Shown here piece by piece: positions 44,868 to 55,574 of a DNA stretch of 64,000 bases. The translations under genes were made by a program, and so were the position numbers. The DNA lies in NCBI RefSeq assembly GCF_019511445.1, contig NZ_JAEUAN010000002.1, positions 1 to 64,000 on the forward strand. The letters run 5' to 3'. The DNA comes from Aliirhizobium wenxiniae. Its GTDB lineage: Bacteria > Pseudomonadota > Alphaproteobacteria > Rhizobiales > Rhizobiaceae. The notes under the pieces were generated by a model. The model had not been told where the DNA came from. It saw only the letters and a list, made by a program, of their open reading frames with translations, and searched no databases. Position 1 is the first letter of the stretch. Each line of letters begins with the position of its first letter.

Positions 44868-45614
44868 TCAATGGCCCGGATGCAGGGCATCATTGAGATA
44901 CATGCAGGTCAGCATGGTGAAGACATAGGCCTGGATGCCGGCCATCATGAACTCAAGCGCGGTGATGGCGACCGTCATGAACAGCGGCAGGATAGCGCCG
45001 GCCATTCCCAGGGCACCGAACCCGCCAAGCGAAACGACAAAGCCGGCAAACACCTTCAACGTGATATGCCCCGCCAGCATGACCGCGAACAGTCGCACGG
45101 AATGGCTGACCGGACGCGAGATGTAGGAAATGATCTCGATCGGCACGATGATCGGTGCAAGCATCACCGGCACGCCCGCCGGCATGAACAGGCGGAAGAA
45201 ACCAAGTCCGTTTCGCGCAATCCCATAGAGCGTGACGAGCGCAAAGACGAAGATGGCCAAAGCGAACGTCACCGCGATCTGGGCGGTCACCGTAAAGGCG
45301 TAGGGAAACATGCCGATCATGTTGGCAACGAGAATGAACATGAACAGCGAGAAGACGAAGGGAAAGAAACGCATGCCGCCTTCACCCGCATTGTCCTTCA
45401 GCACCTTCATGACGAATTCATAAAGCAGCTCGGCGCTGGATTGCCATCTGCCCGGCACAAGCGCTCTTCCACTGGTAGAAAACAGCAGGAATGCGCTGGC
45501 GATAGCAACAGTCAGCACCATGTGGGCGGATGCATTGGTAAAACTCAGGTCCACGCCTGCGATGCCGATATCGACAAGCGTCTTGATTTCGAACTGTTCA
45601 ATGGGTCCGGCCAT
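44868..45614 (-). CDS. atpB: Orphan F0 ATP synthase subunit a
   Basis: A 248-residue subunit a of the F1F0 ATP synthase membrane rotor-stator path. It has the family helices and the essential Arg 174 in [22 protein letters not shown]; the Asn usually four residues after that Arg is replaced by Val (178). GAGGAC precedes the ATG. No atpE, atpF or other synthase genes accompany it; upstream on the same strand are DUF1003 and a degenerate ABC transporter. It is therefore a paralogue or relocated copy. A canonical atpB is expected elsewhere in the genome. Confidence 0.85.
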   Translation of the reverse strand: MAGPIEQFEIKTLVDIGIAGVDLSFTNASAHMVLTVAIASAFLLFSTSGRALVPGRWQSSAELLYEFVMKVLKDNAGEGGMRFFPFVFSLFMFILVANMIGMFPYAFTVTAQIAVTFALAIFVFALVTLYGIARNGLGFFRLFMPAGVPVMLAPIIVPIEIISYISRPVSHSVRLFAVMLAGHITLKVFAGFVVSLGGFGALGMAGAILPLFMTVAITALEFMMAGIQAYVFTMLTCMYLNDALHPGH

Positions 45615-45871
45615 AATGTCCTCTGGAATGAAACGGACACGGCAGGACGCGATGCGCCGACAACGCGAATGCGCTGCCGGGCACGCGGACTTCGCGAACC
45701 GTTGAGACTACAGGATTGGGAAAGATATTCTCTGGCGGCATACCGATCTCGTAAGAGAGAAGGGGCCGTCCCCGGAACGTTTCAAGGCGCAGGTCGTCCA
45801 GCGCATCGGCTTCTTAGCGATGTCTGCGATCCGATGCAACGACCAACAAGCGACATCACGAGCTTGTTGCT

Positions 45872-46606
45872 CTAGCCCTTTCGCGGGTCGTCTCGCCTCT
45901 CCAGAAGCTCGATCTGGATCTGCTGCAATTCCGCCAGACGCTCCCATTGCTTGGCCATCTGGTGGTCGATCTTCTCGTGCAATTGCCGGATCTCAAGTTC
46001 GGCACGCAGGTTGATCATGTAGTCGTTTTCGGCGCGCAGCCGGTCTTTCTCTTCCTGCCGCTTCTGACTCATCATGATCACCGGGGCCTGCAGGGCAGCA
46101 AGGCAGGAGAGAACCAGATTGAGAAGAATAAACGGATAGGGGTCGAAAGGCTGGGCAAAGACGTTGACGACGTTGATCCCCATCCAGACCACCAGAATGG
46201 CGATGAAGGACAGGATGAAGGTCCACGAGCCGCCGAAGGACGCCACCTTGTCGGCAACTTTCTCACCGAAACTCGACTTCCGGTCGGCGGCCGCGGTGGA
46301 ACTTGTCTGAACCGTCAGCGTACCCTTCTCAAAACTGTCCAGCACCTTCTGGTCGAGATCGGAAAGCTCGCCACGCTCCTCCTCCAGAAGCCTTTCGACA
46401 TAGCGGCGCCGAAAGCGCGCAAGATCGTCGTCGCAGATCAGGCTGGTCGGTGCGCAATCTTTCACCTCCTCGGCGATCATCTCGTAGAGATGCGGCCTGA
46501 GACTGCCGGCCTTATGCAGCTTTGACAGCGGAAAGGTCCGGCCGCAGACGATGCATTGTCCCGTCTTGGCGTGTCCGTTTTTCGTCAGGGAAGAATGATT
46601 ATTCAT
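45872..46606 (-). CDS. DUF1003 domain membrane protein
   Basis: A 244-residue protein. The N-terminus has a CxxC motif (CIVCGRTF) and a Cys at about residue 58 (SLICDDDLARFRRRY), a possible metal site. The DUF1003 domain with two hydrophobic helices follows (FGGSWTFILSFIAILVVWMG and FILLNLVLSCLAALQAPVIMM). The C-terminal 60 residues are a charged coiled coil (KRQEEKDRLRAENDYMINLR region). Its start overlaps the ABC transporter stop by four bases. Function unknown. Confidence 0.85.
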   Translation of the reverse strand: MNNHSSLTKNGHAKTGQCIVCGRTFPLSKLHKAGSLRPHLYEMIAEEVKDCAPTSLICDDDLARFRRRYVERLLEEERGELSDLDQKVLDSFEKGTLTVQTSSTAAADRKSSFGEKVADKVASFGGSWTFILSFIAILVVWMGINVVNVFAQPFDPYPFILLNLVLSCLAALQAPVIMMSQKRQEEKDRLRAENDYMINLRAELEIRQLHEKIDHQMAKQWERLAELQQIQIELLERRDDPRKG

Positions 46607-48408
46607 GCCGTCTCACTGTCGCTTGGGGCGCTGTCATGCCCGTTCCCATTCGCCCCGTTCGGTTGAAGCGGCGCCACATGGTAGATCTTCGGCTTGAACC
46701 GATTGGCAAAATCTTCCGAGCGACCGACATAGACAAGCGCCGTGCCCTCAAGCCCTTCGAGAACGCTGATCAGTTGCACGCGCACCTCCGGCTCCAGACC
46801 TTCCAGCACATCGTCCATGATCAGCCAGTCTGGTTTGCGCAGAACAGCATTGGCGACCTGCAGCGCCGCCTCCTCCTCCTTGTCGAGAACCCGATCCCAG
46901 CGCTCCACCTTGTCCAGTTGCTCGACATAACGATCGAGCCCCACCTGCAGCAGGGCAGCCTTCAAGGCGTCATCCGTGACGTCCGGAATGCCCGAAGGAT
47001 AGGTCATCACATCCCGCAGCTTGGCGCTCGGCAGATATCCCTCCTGTGGCATCATGATCATCCTATCGGCCTGCGGCAGCAGGATCTCGCCCTTGCCCCA
47101 GGGCCAAATGCCGGCAAGCGCCTGGAAGAACAGATGTCTGTCCGTGCCGGGATCGCCGTTGACCATCACTTTCTCGCCGGGATCGACGCTGAAGCCGTCC
47201 TCCTTCAGCTTGATGCCATGACCGTCCGCGCCACGATCAGGCTCGCCATAAACCTCGACACCCTTGACCGAAAGCCCATCGGTTTCCGCCCCGTGCTTGT
47301 AGGTGATGACCTCGCCTTCCTGTGCCGGAGCATCGGCCATCAGCAGGGCATTGCGGAAGAAGGAAACGCGGGCAAGCGTTGCCCGCCAGTCGGCGATGAC
47401 GCTGAAGTTCTGCACATACCAGCGCAGCGCCGTGTTCACCTGGTTGAACGCACCGACCGCCATCATCAGGCCGCCGAATGTCAGTTCGCCGGAAAAATAC
47501 ATCGGCGAAGCGATGATGATCGGCGCCACCAGCGCCAGCCAGCCGAAGCCGGACGAGACCCAGGTGAGATTGGTCAGCGCCCAGGCGAGCTTGCGCAGCA
47601 TGTCGAGCACGCCGCCGATCGCGTCCTGCACACGGGCAAGCTCGCTCGGCTCGCCGCGGGCAAGCGTGATCGGCTTCAGGTTCTCGTTGGCGCGCACCAG
47701 CGCGGAGCGAAGATCAGCCTCGCGCGCATAACGATCGGCATTGAGCCTTGCCAGCATGCTGCCGACGACATTGCTGAGCACCGATCCGGTCAGCGCATAA
47801 AGGATGGTTGCCCAGAGCATGTAGCCCGGAATGACGACGTGATGACCGGCGATATTGAAGCCGAAATCCGTCGAGATCGCCCAGAGCACACCGATGAAGC
47901 TGCCGAGCAGGATGGTGGAGTTGACCAGACCGATCGCCAGCGCCGTGGTGTTCTCCGCCAGGATACGAGTATCCTCGTGCAGTCGCTGGTCGGGATTGTT
48001 GGCGATCGATCCTGCACCTGCGAGCTTCAGCGCCCGCCCCGGCGTCAGCCAGACATTGGCGAGATCGCGCGCCAGCCCCTCGCGCATTTTCAGCGCGGTA
48101 ATCTGGTTCAGCCAAGTCTGGATCACGTTGAGCAGCGTCAGGCAGAAGGCGATAATGGCGAACACGCCGAGCTGCTTGAGGAAACCTGCCATGTCTCGCC
48201 GCTCGAGCGCATCGTAAAACGGACCGTTCCACTCATTCAGCCGATAGGTCGCATAGGTCGTCGCGATGATGATGATGAGCAGCGCAATCGCAAGCATGAC
48301 CAGATGCCGACGCACCGGTGATGCCCAGAATGCTGCCATCATCATGCGAAGCTGGCCGGAAAGCGGAAGTTCGTAAGGTTCGGGTGCTGCTGCGGCCGCG
48401 TGAGACAT
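46603..48408 (-). CDS. SbmA/BacA- and YddA-like ABC transporter with degenerate ATPase domain
   Basis: A 601-residue half transporter. The N-terminal membrane domain (about 1-350) has six helices of the SbmA/BacA/YddA type (NEWNGPFYDALERRD is characteristic). The C-terminal region is laid out as a nucleotide-binding domain, but its motifs are lost. Walker A is GDPGTDRH (418-425; Lys absent). The ABC signature position reads EEEAALQVA. Walker B is LIMDDVLEGLE, with Asp replacing the catalytic Glu at 533, and the H-switch is VGRSE with Arg for His. ATP hydrolysis is unlikely; a BacA-like, proton-driven or regulatory role is possible. It is the first gene before DUF1003. Confidence 0.85.
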   Translation of the reverse strand: MSHAAAAAPEPYELPLSGQLRMMMAAFWASPVRRHLVMLAIALLIIIIATTYATYRLNEWNGPFYDALERRDMAGFLKQLGVFAIIAFCLTLLNVIQTWLNQITALKMREGLARDLANVWLTPGRALKLAGAGSIANNPDQRLHEDTRILAENTTALAIGLVNSTILLGSFIGVLWAISTDFGFNIAGHHVVIPGYMLWATILYALTGSVLSNVVGSMLARLNADRYAREADLRSALVRANENLKPITLARGEPSELARVQDAIGGVLDMLRKLAWALTNLTWVSSGFGWLALVAPIIIASPMYFSGELTFGGLMMAVGAFNQVNTALRWYVQNFSVIADWRATLARVSFFRNALLMADAPAQEGEVITYKHGAETDGLSVKGVEVYGEPDRGADGHGIKLKEDGFSVDPGEKVMVNGDPGTDRHLFFQALAGIWPWGKGEILLPQADRMIMMPQEGYLPSAKLRDVMTYPSGIPDVTDDALKAALLQVGLDRYVEQLDKVERWDRVLDKEEEAALQVANAVLRKPDWLIMDDVLEGLEPEVRVQLISVLEGLEGTALVYVGRSEDFANRFKPKIYHVAPLQPNGANGNGHDSAPSDSETA

Positions 48409-48761
48409 CTGCGACTGGCTCCTCTCGCAATGTCATGACTCTATGCTTCCTGCAGACTTACCACGCGGTAAAGGGTTGTACAGGCAGAGCCGCTTCACCT
48501 TCGGTTTCCGCTTGTCATCACTTTATACTGGCAAACTATGGGGCAGAATTGGAAGAACGCGCTGCCACAAATCGATCTCGCCCTGTTTCGTCCAAGCGAT
48601 AACCACGCAATCGTCCTTGCTTTCTTCTTCCGCATTGCACAAACTTAGCTTCAATAGTGATGCACCGGCCCGCTTAACGAGGCCGAAAAACAGCATCCGC
48701 GGGAACGCCCCGACAAGGGGGAAAACGGGAGCGCCCGGATAAGGGCATTCGAAGGGACAGC
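48409..48761. other. 353-base divergent interval
   Basis: Lies between the ABC transporter gene (minus) and the transglutaminase operon (plus). I see no gene or strong palindrome; a short TTACC/GGTAA repeat near 48460 is unremarkable. GAAGGGA precedes the operon's first ATG. Both promoters must be here. Confidence 0.5.
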
Positions 48762-51700
48762 ATGTCGATCAAGGCAAGCATCTATCATCTCACCCATTAC
48801 ATCTACGACAAGCCCGTCCGCCTCGGACCCCAGATCATCCGCCTGAAACCCGCCGCCCATTCGCGCACCAAAGTGCTGTCGCATTCGCTGAAGGTCACGC
48901 CGGAAAACCATTTCGTAAACCTGCAGCAGGATCCTTACGGCAATTATCTTGCGCGGTTCGTCTTCCCGGACCCGGTCACCGAGTTCAAGATCGAGGTCGA
49001 TCTCGTCGCCGACATGACGGTCTACAATCCCTTCGATTTCTTCGTCGAAGAGGAAGCCACCAAATGGCCGTTCAAATATCCTGAAGAGCTGATCGAGGAT
49101 CTGTCGATCTACATGATCCCTGAACCGCCAGGCCCCGCCCTGGTCGAGTATCTGAAGAATTTCGACATGTCGCCGGACCAGCCGACGGTCGATATGATCG
49201 TCGGCATCAATGCGCGGCTGCAGCAGGCCATCAGCTATGTTATCCGCATGGAACCCGGCGTCCAGACACCGGAAGAGACGCTGACGGCGGCACTCGGCTC
49301 CTGCCGCGATACGAGCTGGCTGCTGGTCCAGATCCTGCGCAATCTCGGCTTCGCCACCCGCTTCGTCTCCGGCTACCTCATCCAGCTCACGCCCGACCTG
49401 AAGGCACTCGATGGCCCTTCCGGCACGGAAGTGGATTTCACCGACCTGCATGCCTGGTGCGAAGTCTATCTTCCCGGAGCCGGCTGGATCGGCCTCGATC
49501 CGACCTCCGGCCTCCTGACCGGCGAGAGCCACATCCCGCTCGCCGCAACGCCGCATTACCGCAATGCCGCGCCGATCTCCGGCGGTTATTTCGGCGAGGC
49601 CGAAACATCCTTCGACTTCGCGATGAACGTTGCCCGCGTCGCCGAACATCCGCGCATCACCAAGCCGTTTTCCGATGAGAGCTGGGACGCGTTGAACGAA
49701 CTCGGCGAAGAGGTGGACCGGGTACTTTTGGCGCAGGACGTACGCCTCACCATGGGTGGCGAGCCGACCTTCGTCTCCATCGACGATTTCGAATCCGACG
49801 AATGGAACACAGGTGCCGTCGGCCCCACCAAGCGGGAAAAGGCGGACATCCTGATCCGTCGACTGCGCGAAAAATTCGCCCCCGGTGGCTTCCTGCATTA
49901 TGGTCAGGGCAAATGGTACCCGGGAGAAAGCCTGCCTCGCTGGACCTTCTCGCTCTATTGGCGCAAGGACGGCAGGCCTATCTGGCAGAACCCGGACCTC
50001 GTCGCACAGGAAGGCAGTGACAACGGCGTCAGCGAAGACGACTCGCAGAACTTTCTGACCGCCTTGGCCGGTGAACTCGGCATCGAAGCCGACATGGTGA
50101 TGCCGGCCTATGAAGATCCCGCCGAATGGATCATCAAGGAAGGCTCGCTGCCGGACAATGTCGATCCGTCCAATTCAAAACTCAAGGACCCGGAAGAGCG
50201 CAACCGCATCGCCCGCGTTTTCGAGCGCGGGCTTACAAAGCCGACTGGCCACGTCCTGCCCGTTCAGGCATGGAATGCGCAGGCCAGCGGCTCACCCATC
50301 AGCCGCCGATGGATCAGCGAGAAATGGCGCACCCGCCGCGGCCGCATCTTTCTCGTTCCCGGCGACAGCCCCGTCGGTTACCGCCTGCCGCTCGGCACCC
50401 TGCCCTATATTCCACCCTCGCAGTTTCCCTACATCCATGAAGCCGATCCATCGATCCCGCGCGGCGCGCTGCCGGATACGTTCGTGCCCGCCGGGCATGC
50501 GACCCAAGGCCGAGCCATGCCGGAATCTTCCTTCAAGGCGGGAGACCCGACTAATCTCGGTCGCGTAGAGCAGACACTCGGCGAGATCGGCGGCGCGGTG
50601 CGCACGGCCATCTCCGTGGAGCCGCGCGATGGCCGTCTTTGCGTTTTCATGCCGCCTGTCGAGCGGATCGAGGACTATCTCGAACTGATCGCCGCCGCCG
50701 AAAATGCCGCCGCCAAGCTGGGATTGCCGGTCCATATCGAAGGCTACGCACCACCGCATGACGAGCGCCTCAACGTCATCCGCGTCGCCCCCGATCCAGG
50801 CGTGATCGAGGTCAACATCCATCCGGCCTCAAGCTGGAAGGAAACCGTCGACATCACCACCGCGATCTATGAGGAGGCCCGCCAGAGCCGTCTCGGCGCC
50901 GACAAGTTCATGATCGACGGTCGCCACACCGGCACCGGCGGCGGCAACCATGTCGTGGTCGGCGGCGCCAACCCGAATGACAGCCCGTTCCTGCGCCGCC
51001 CGGACCTGTTGAAAAGCCTCGTGCTCCACTGGCAGCGCCACCCGTCACTGTCCTATCTCTTCTCCGGCCTGTTCATCGGCCCGACCTCTCAGGCACCCCG
51101 CATCGATGAAGCCCGCCACGACAGCCTTTACGAGCTGGAAATCGCGCTCGCCCAGGTTCCCGCTCCCGGCCAGGGCGTGCCGCCGCTTCCATGGCTGGTC
51201 GACCGCCTGTTCCGCAACCTCTTGACCGATGTCACCGGCAACACTCACCGTTCGGAAATCTGCATCGACAAGCTGTTTTCGCCGGATGGCCCGACCGGTC
51301 GCCTCGGCCTTGTCGAATTCCGCGGTTTCGAAATGCCGCCGAATGCCCGCATGTCGCTCGCCCAGCAGCTTCTGGTACGCGCCCTCATCGCCCGGTTCTG
51401 GAAGAACCCGGCTCAGGGCAAGTTTGTCCGTTGGGGCACGGCGCTCGCCGACCGTTTCATGCTTGGCCATCATGTCTGGGCCGATTTCATCGATGTGCTG
51501 CAGGACCTCCGCGAAAACGGCTTCGACCTGCGTCCCGAATGGTTCGAGGCGCAGCTGGAATTCCGCTTCCCCTTCTTCGGCGAGGTGGACTACGAAGGCG
51601 CCAAGCTGGAACTCAGGCAGGCGCTGGAGCCCTGGCATGTCATGGGCGAACAGGGCGCGATCGGCGGCACCGTGCGCTACGTCGACAGTTCGGTCGAGCG

Positions 51701-52115
51701 GCTTCAGGTGAGGTTGGAGACCTCCAACCCGTCGCGCTACACCGTCACCTGCAACGGTCGCGCCGTGCCATTGAAGCAAACCGGCCAGTCCGATGTCTCG
51801 GTCGCCGGCGTGCGGTTCAAGGCATGGCAGCCGGCCTCCGGCCTGCATCCCGTGCTGCCGGTTAACACGCCGCTTACATTCGATATTTATGATACATGGT
51901 CTGGCCGCGCGATTGGCGGCTGCAGATATCATGTTGCGCATCCGGGCGGCCGCAATTATGAAACCTTCCCGGTGAACGGCAACGAGGCGGAAGCGCGGCG
52001 TCTGGCGCGATTCGAGCCCTGGGGTCACACGGCAGGATTTTATCCCTTGATGCCGGAGACGCCTTCGCCCGAATTCCCCCTGACGCTCGATCTCCGCCGG
52101 CCGCAAGGAGTATGA
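48762..52115 (+). CDS. Transglutaminase-like domain fused to DUF2126
   Basis: A 1117-residue fusion. The N-terminal third (about 1-290) is a bacterial transglutaminase-like thiol hydrolase with N-terminal beta domain; the catalytic triad is Cys 181 ([11 protein letters not shown]), His 230 ([10 protein letters not shown]) and Asp 246 (GLDPTSG). The rest is DUF2126, a large domain with a glutamine-synthetase/glutamate-cysteine-ligase-like character ([20 protein letters not shown] and [12 protein letters not shown] blocks), proposed to be an amidoligase. First gene of a three-gene operon with ATP-grasp/alpha-E and a second transglutaminase. Predicted to make or cleave isopeptide-type bonds; no substrate is known. 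Confidence 0.88.
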   Translation: MSIKASIYHLTHYIYDKPVRLGPQIIRLKPAAHSRTKVLSHSLKVTPENHFVNLQQDPYGNYLARFVFPDPVTEFKIEVDLVADMTVYNPFDFFVEEEATKWPFKYPEELIEDLSIYMIPEPPGPALVEYLKNFDMSPDQPTVDMIVGINARLQQAISYVIRMEPGVQTPEETLTAALGSCRDTSWLLVQILRNLGFATRFVSGYLIQLTPDLKALDGPSGTEVDFTDLHAWCEVYLPGAGWIGLDPTSGLLTGESHIPLAATPHYRNAAPISGGYFGEAETSFDFAMNVARVAEHPRITKPFSDESWDALNELGEEVDRVLLAQDVRLTMGGEPTFVSIDDFESDEWNTGAVGPTKREKADILIRRLREKFAPGGFLHYGQGKWYPGESLPRWTFSLYWRKDGRPIWQNPDLVAQEGSDNGVSEDDSQNFLTALAGELGIEADMVMPAYEDPAEWIIKEGSLPDNVDPSNSKLKDPEERNRIARVFERGLTKPTGHVLPVQAWNAQASGSPISRRWISEKWRTRRGRIFLVPGDSPVGYRLPLGTLPYIPPSQFPYIHEADPSIPRGALPDTFVPAGHATQGRAMPESSFKAGDPTNLGRVEQTLGEIGGAVRTAISVEPRDGRLCVFMPPVERIEDYLELIAAAENAAAKLGLPVHIEGYAPPHDERLNVIRVAPDPGVIEVNIHPASSWKETVDITTAIYEEARQSRLGADKFMIDGRHTGTGGGNHVVVGGANPNDSPFLRRPDLLKSLVLHWQRHPSLSYLFSGLFIGPTSQAPRIDEARHDSLYELEIALAQVPAPGQGVPPLPWLVDRLFRNLLTDVTGNTHRSEICIDKLFSPDGPTGRLGLVEFRGFEMPPNARMSLAQQLLVRALIARFWKNPAQGKFVRWGTALADRFMLGHHVWADFIDVLQDLRENGFDLRPEWFEAQLEFRFPFFGEVDYEGAKLELRQALEPWHVMGEQGAIGGTVRYVDSSVERLQVRLETSNPSRYTVTCNGRAVPLKQTGQSDVSVAGVRFKAWQPASGLHPVLPVNTPLTFDIYDTWSGRAIGGCRYHVAHPGGRNYETFPVNGNEAEARRLARFEPWGHTAGFYPLMPETPSPEFPLTLDLRRPQGV

Positions 52116-52121
52116 CGCGAA

Positions 52122-54542
52122 TTGACGACTGGCACGGCGAGCGAACGACGCATGGATGAGGAGATCGAACACGATCCGATCCTCGGTTATGCCGCGCTCC
52201 CCGGCGTGGCCGACGAGATGCTCGATGCCAAGGGCGAGATCAAGCCTGTCTGGCAAAACCTCATCGCCCATCTGAGCCGCCTGTCGGAAGGCGATCTTTA
52301 CGAGCGTTTCGCCCGCGCCGACCGTTATCTGCGCGATGCCGGCGTTTTCTACCGCACCTATGGCGGCACCGGCCCCGGCGGCACCGGCGAGCGCAACTGG
52401 CCGCTCTCCCATATCCCGGTCCTGATCCAGGAAGACGAGTGGCAGAATATCTCTCGCGGACTGCAGCAGCGTGCCGACCTGCTCGAGGCGATGATTGCCG
52501 ACATCTATGGTGAAAACCGGCTGGTGCAGGAAGGTTTTCTGCCACCGCAACTGATCGCCGCCAATCCTGAATTCCTGCGCCCGCTCGTCGGCGTAAAGCC
52601 GGTCGGCGGCCATTACCTGCATTTCTGTTCCTTCGAGATCGGCCGCGGTCCGGATGGCAACTGGTGGGTTCTGGCCGATCGCACCCAGGCGCCGTCGGGT
52701 GCAGGCTTCGCGCTGGAAAACCGCGTCGCCACCACCCGCGCCTTCTCCGATATCTATGGCGAAACCCACGTCCATCGCCTCGCCTCCTTCTTCGGCGCCT
52801 TCCGCGATGCGTTGCAATCGCGCAAGCAATACCCGGATGACCGGATCGCCGTCCTCTCGCCCGGCCCCGCCAACGAGACCTATTTCGAACACGCCTATAT
52901 CGCCCGCTATCTCGGCTTCATGCTGCTCGAAGGCGAGGATCTGACCGTCGTCAACAACCGCGTCATGGTCCGCACCGTTGCCGGTTTAAAGCCGGTCGGC
53001 GTGCTATGGCGTCGCCTCGATGCATCCTATGCCGACCCGCTGGAACTCGACCAGAATTCGCATATCGGCACGCCCGGCATGGTGCAGGCGCTGCGCTCCG
53101 GCTCGCTGACTTTGGTCAACGCGCTTGGCTCCGGCATTCTGGAAACCCGAGCGCTTCTCGCCTTTGCCCCCACCATCTGCCGCCGTCTGCTCGGTGAAGA
53201 CCCGATCCTGCCGTCGATCGCCACATGGTGGTGCGGCCAGCAATCCGAGCGCGAGCATGTGGCGAAGAATATCGAGCGCATGGTCATCGGCCCCGCCTAT
53301 TCCCGGCTGCCTTTCTTCGACGACAACAGCCAGTCCGTACTCGGCTCGTCGCTGCGCGAGACCGCGAAGGACACGGTCGGCGACTGGCTGGCGAGCGAAG
53401 GTGCAAAACTCGTCGGCCAGGAAGTCGTCACCCTTTCGACGACGCCGACCTGGGTCGATGGCAAGCTGACGCCGCGGCCGATGTCGTTGCGCGTCTTTGC
53501 TGCCCGTACCGAAAACGGCTGGGAAATCATGCCCGGCGGCTTTGCCCGCATCGGCACCGGCGATGATGTTGCCGCGATCGCCATGCAGTCGGGCGGGGCT
53601 GCCGCCGACGTCTGGATCGTCTCCGACAAGCCGGTGTCGAAATCGACCCTGCTGCCGCCGGAAGAGAGCTTTACCCGTAACATGCCGGGCTCGCTGCCGA
53701 GCCGCGCCGCCGATAATCTCTACTGGCTCGGCCGTTATATCGAACGCGCCGAAGGCGCCTTGCGCATCCTGCGTTCCTGGCATCTGCGTTACGCGGAATC
53801 GGCAGATCCGAATGCGCCTCTGCTTGCCGATGTGACCCGCTACCTGAAGTCGGTCGATATGGACATGGTCAAAGCCGTGCCCGAACCGCTACTTCAAAAC
53901 ATCAACAGCGCCATCTATTCCGCCAGCAATATCCGCGACCGTTTTTCGCCCGATGGCTGGCTGGCCTTGACCGATCTGGCGAAGACCGCCAAGCGCTTCC
54001 ATGAAGCGGCTCAACCGGGTGATGATGCAGCCCATGCAGCAACCATCCTGTTGCGCAAGCTCGCAGGCTTTGCCGGTCTCGTGCATGAAAACATGTATCG
54101 CTTCACCGGCTGGCGTTTCTTGTCCATCGGCCGCCATCTGGAACGCGGCCTGCACATGACGCGCATGCTCGCCCACCTCTCCGGCCCGGATGCACCCGAT
54201 GGCGCGCTCGACATGCTGCTTGAGATCGGCGACAGCGTCATGACCCACCGCCGCCGCTACAACGTCAACACGGCGCGCCTGACGGTCAACGACCTGCTCG
54301 CACTCGATCCGCTCAACCCGCGCTCGATCCTGTTCCAGCTGAACGAGATCCGCACCGAGGTGGAAAAACTGCCGAACGCCTACGACAACGGCCAGATGTC
54401 ACCCTTCTATCGCGAGGCCATGCGCCTTCATTCGGGGCTTGCGGTGATGACGCCGGAGACGATGAACGAGGATGTCTATCGCAGGCTGGAAAAGGATCTG
54501 GAGAACCTCTCCGATCTTCTCGGCCGAACCTATTGCAGTTGA
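52122..54542 (+). CDS. Circularly permuted ATP-grasp and alpha-E domain fusion
   Basis: An 806-residue fusion. Residues about 60-470 form the circularly permuted ATP-grasp domain (RTYGGTGPGGTGERNWPLSHIPVLI, cited as a region; WVLADRTQAPSG; PGPANETYFEHAYIARYLG; NALGSGILETRALLAF). The remaining part from about 520 is the alpha-E helical domain (RAADNLYWLGRYIERAE and RHLERGLHMTRMLAHL). These are often two separate genes. It starts seven bases after the first gene. TTG at 52122 has AAGGAG 12 bases upstream; an ATG at 52152 is an alternative. Predicted peptide ligase; its partners are the flanking transglutaminases. Confidence 0.88.
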   Translation: MTTGTASERRMDEEIEHDPILGYAALPGVADEMLDAKGEIKPVWQNLIAHLSRLSEGDLYERFARADRYLRDAGVFYRTYGGTGPGGTGERNWPLSHIPVLIQEDEWQNISRGLQQRADLLEAMIADIYGENRLVQEGFLPPQLIAANPEFLRPLVGVKPVGGHYLHFCSFEIGRGPDGNWWVLADRTQAPSGAGFALENRVATTRAFSDIYGETHVHRLASFFGAFRDALQSRKQYPDDRIAVLSPGPANETYFEHAYIARYLGFMLLEGEDLTVVNNRVMVRTVAGLKPVGVLWRRLDASYADPLELDQNSHIGTPGMVQALRSGSLTLVNALGSGILETRALLAFAPTICRRLLGEDPILPSIATWWCGQQSEREHVAKNIERMVIGPAYSRLPFFDDNSQSVLGSSLRETAKDTVGDWLASEGAKLVGQEVVTLSTTPTWVDGKLTPRPMSLRVFAARTENGWEIMPGGFARIGTGDDVAAIAMQSGGAAADVWIVSDKPVSKSTLLPPEESFTRNMPGSLPSRAADNLYWLGRYIERAEGALRILRSWHLRYAESADPNAPLLADVTRYLKSVDMDMVKAVPEPLLQNINSAIYSASNIRDRFSPDGWLALTDLAKTAKRFHEAAQPGDDAAHAATILLRKLAGFAGLVHENMYRFTGWRFLSIGRHLERGLHMTRMLAHLSGPDAPDGALDMLLEIGDSVMTHRRRYNVNTARLTVNDLLALDPLNPRSILFQLNEIRTEVEKLPNAYDNGQMSPFYREAMRLHSGLAVMTPETMNEDVYRRLEKDLENLSDLLGRTYCS

Positions 54543-54563
54543 GTTGGAAGGGAGGAACGACGA

Positions 54564-55442
54564 ATGCTCTACGACCTCTCTCTCCACATGGGTTATGCCT
54601 ACGATGTGCCGGCTTCCGGCGCGCGCCATGTCATCCGGCTCCTGCCGCTATCGCTCCCAGACCGCCAGCGCCTGATCGCAGGTTCCGTCACCGTCTCGCC
54701 GGCAACTGATGAAAAGGTCACCTTCATCGACTTTTTCGGCCAGCAGGCGACATCCATTCTCGTCCGAGCCCCGCATGACCGGCTGGATATCCGCATGCAG
54801 GCCCGCGTCATGGTCGACGCCCCGACGATGACGGCGGATCTGTCGCCCCCGCTCGATGTGCTGCGCAAGGAGCTGACCGACATCTGGTCTATCGACCCGT
54901 CCTCGCCCCATCATCTGACTGCCGCCAGCCCGAGACTGCCCGACGAGCCGTCGATCGCGGCCTATGCGCGCGAAACCGTGAAGCCGGGCCAGACCGTGCG
55001 TGAGATCGCTGCCGCGCTCTGCACCCGCATCCACAATGATTTCAAATACGATCCCGAGGCAACGACTGTCGACACCACGCCGAAGGAAGCCTTCAAGCTG
55101 AAACGCGGGGTCTGCCAGGATTTCTCCCATGTGATGATCGTGGCGCTCAGGAGCCTCGGCATCCCGGCAGGCTATGTCTCCGGCTTTTTGCGCACCATCC
55201 CGCCGCCGGGCAAGGAGCGGCTTGAGGGGGCGGATGCCATGCATGCCTGGGTGCGCATCTGGTGCGGCGATGCTTTGGGTTACATCGAATTCGACCCGAC
55301 CAACGACATGCCCGCCGGCAGCGACCACATCGTCGTCGGCTACGGCCGCGACTATTCCGACGTCGCCCCCGTCATCGGCGTGCTCAAAGGTTACGGAAAT
55401 CAAAAGGCCGATCAGGCAGTTGACGTAATTCCGGTCAAGTAG
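54564..55442 (+). CDS. Transglutaminase family protein
   Basis: A 292-residue thiol hydrolase/transferase. The N-terminal beta domain (1-100) precedes a transglutaminase core with Cys 184 (KRGVCQDFSHVM), His 227 (DAMHAWVRIW) and Asp 244 (IEFDPTNDM). GGAGG lies upstream of the ATG, 21 bases after the ATP-grasp/alpha-E gene. Third gene of the operon. In related genomes an Anbu-type proteasome-like protease gene often follows; here the next gene is TadG-like instead. Confidence 0.9.
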   Translation: MLYDLSLHMGYAYDVPASGARHVIRLLPLSLPDRQRLIAGSVTVSPATDEKVTFIDFFGQQATSILVRAPHDRLDIRMQARVMVDAPTMTADLSPPLDVLRKELTDIWSIDPSSPHHLTAASPRLPDEPSIAAYARETVKPGQTVREIAAALCTRIHNDFKYDPEATTVDTTPKEAFKLKRGVCQDFSHVMIVALRSLGIPAGYVSGFLRTIPPPGKERLEGADAMHAWVRIWCGDALGYIEFDPTNDMPAGSDHIVVGYGRDYSDVAPVIGVLKGYGNQKADQAVDVIPVK

Positions 55443-55574
55443 CCCCGTTTTGGCGCTGATTTCGACCGATCGCTAAAATGCGATGCTTTTCATTAAGCCG
55501 TCATGCAGAGCTCTTGCTGCATTAGACCATTAGAACGGTCGAAAGTGCGGCCGTAGTCAGGGACGGCGAGCATC

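Noticed and set aside
46522..48321. A 599-codon plus-strand frame opposite the ABC transporter
   Set aside because: Arg/His/Gln-rich composition typical of an antisense frame; the minus-strand protein has clear membrane helices.
51045..52892. A 615-codon minus-strand frame opposite the transglutaminase and ATP-grasp genes
   Set aside because: It crosses two well-supported genes in antisense and shows no recognisable domain.
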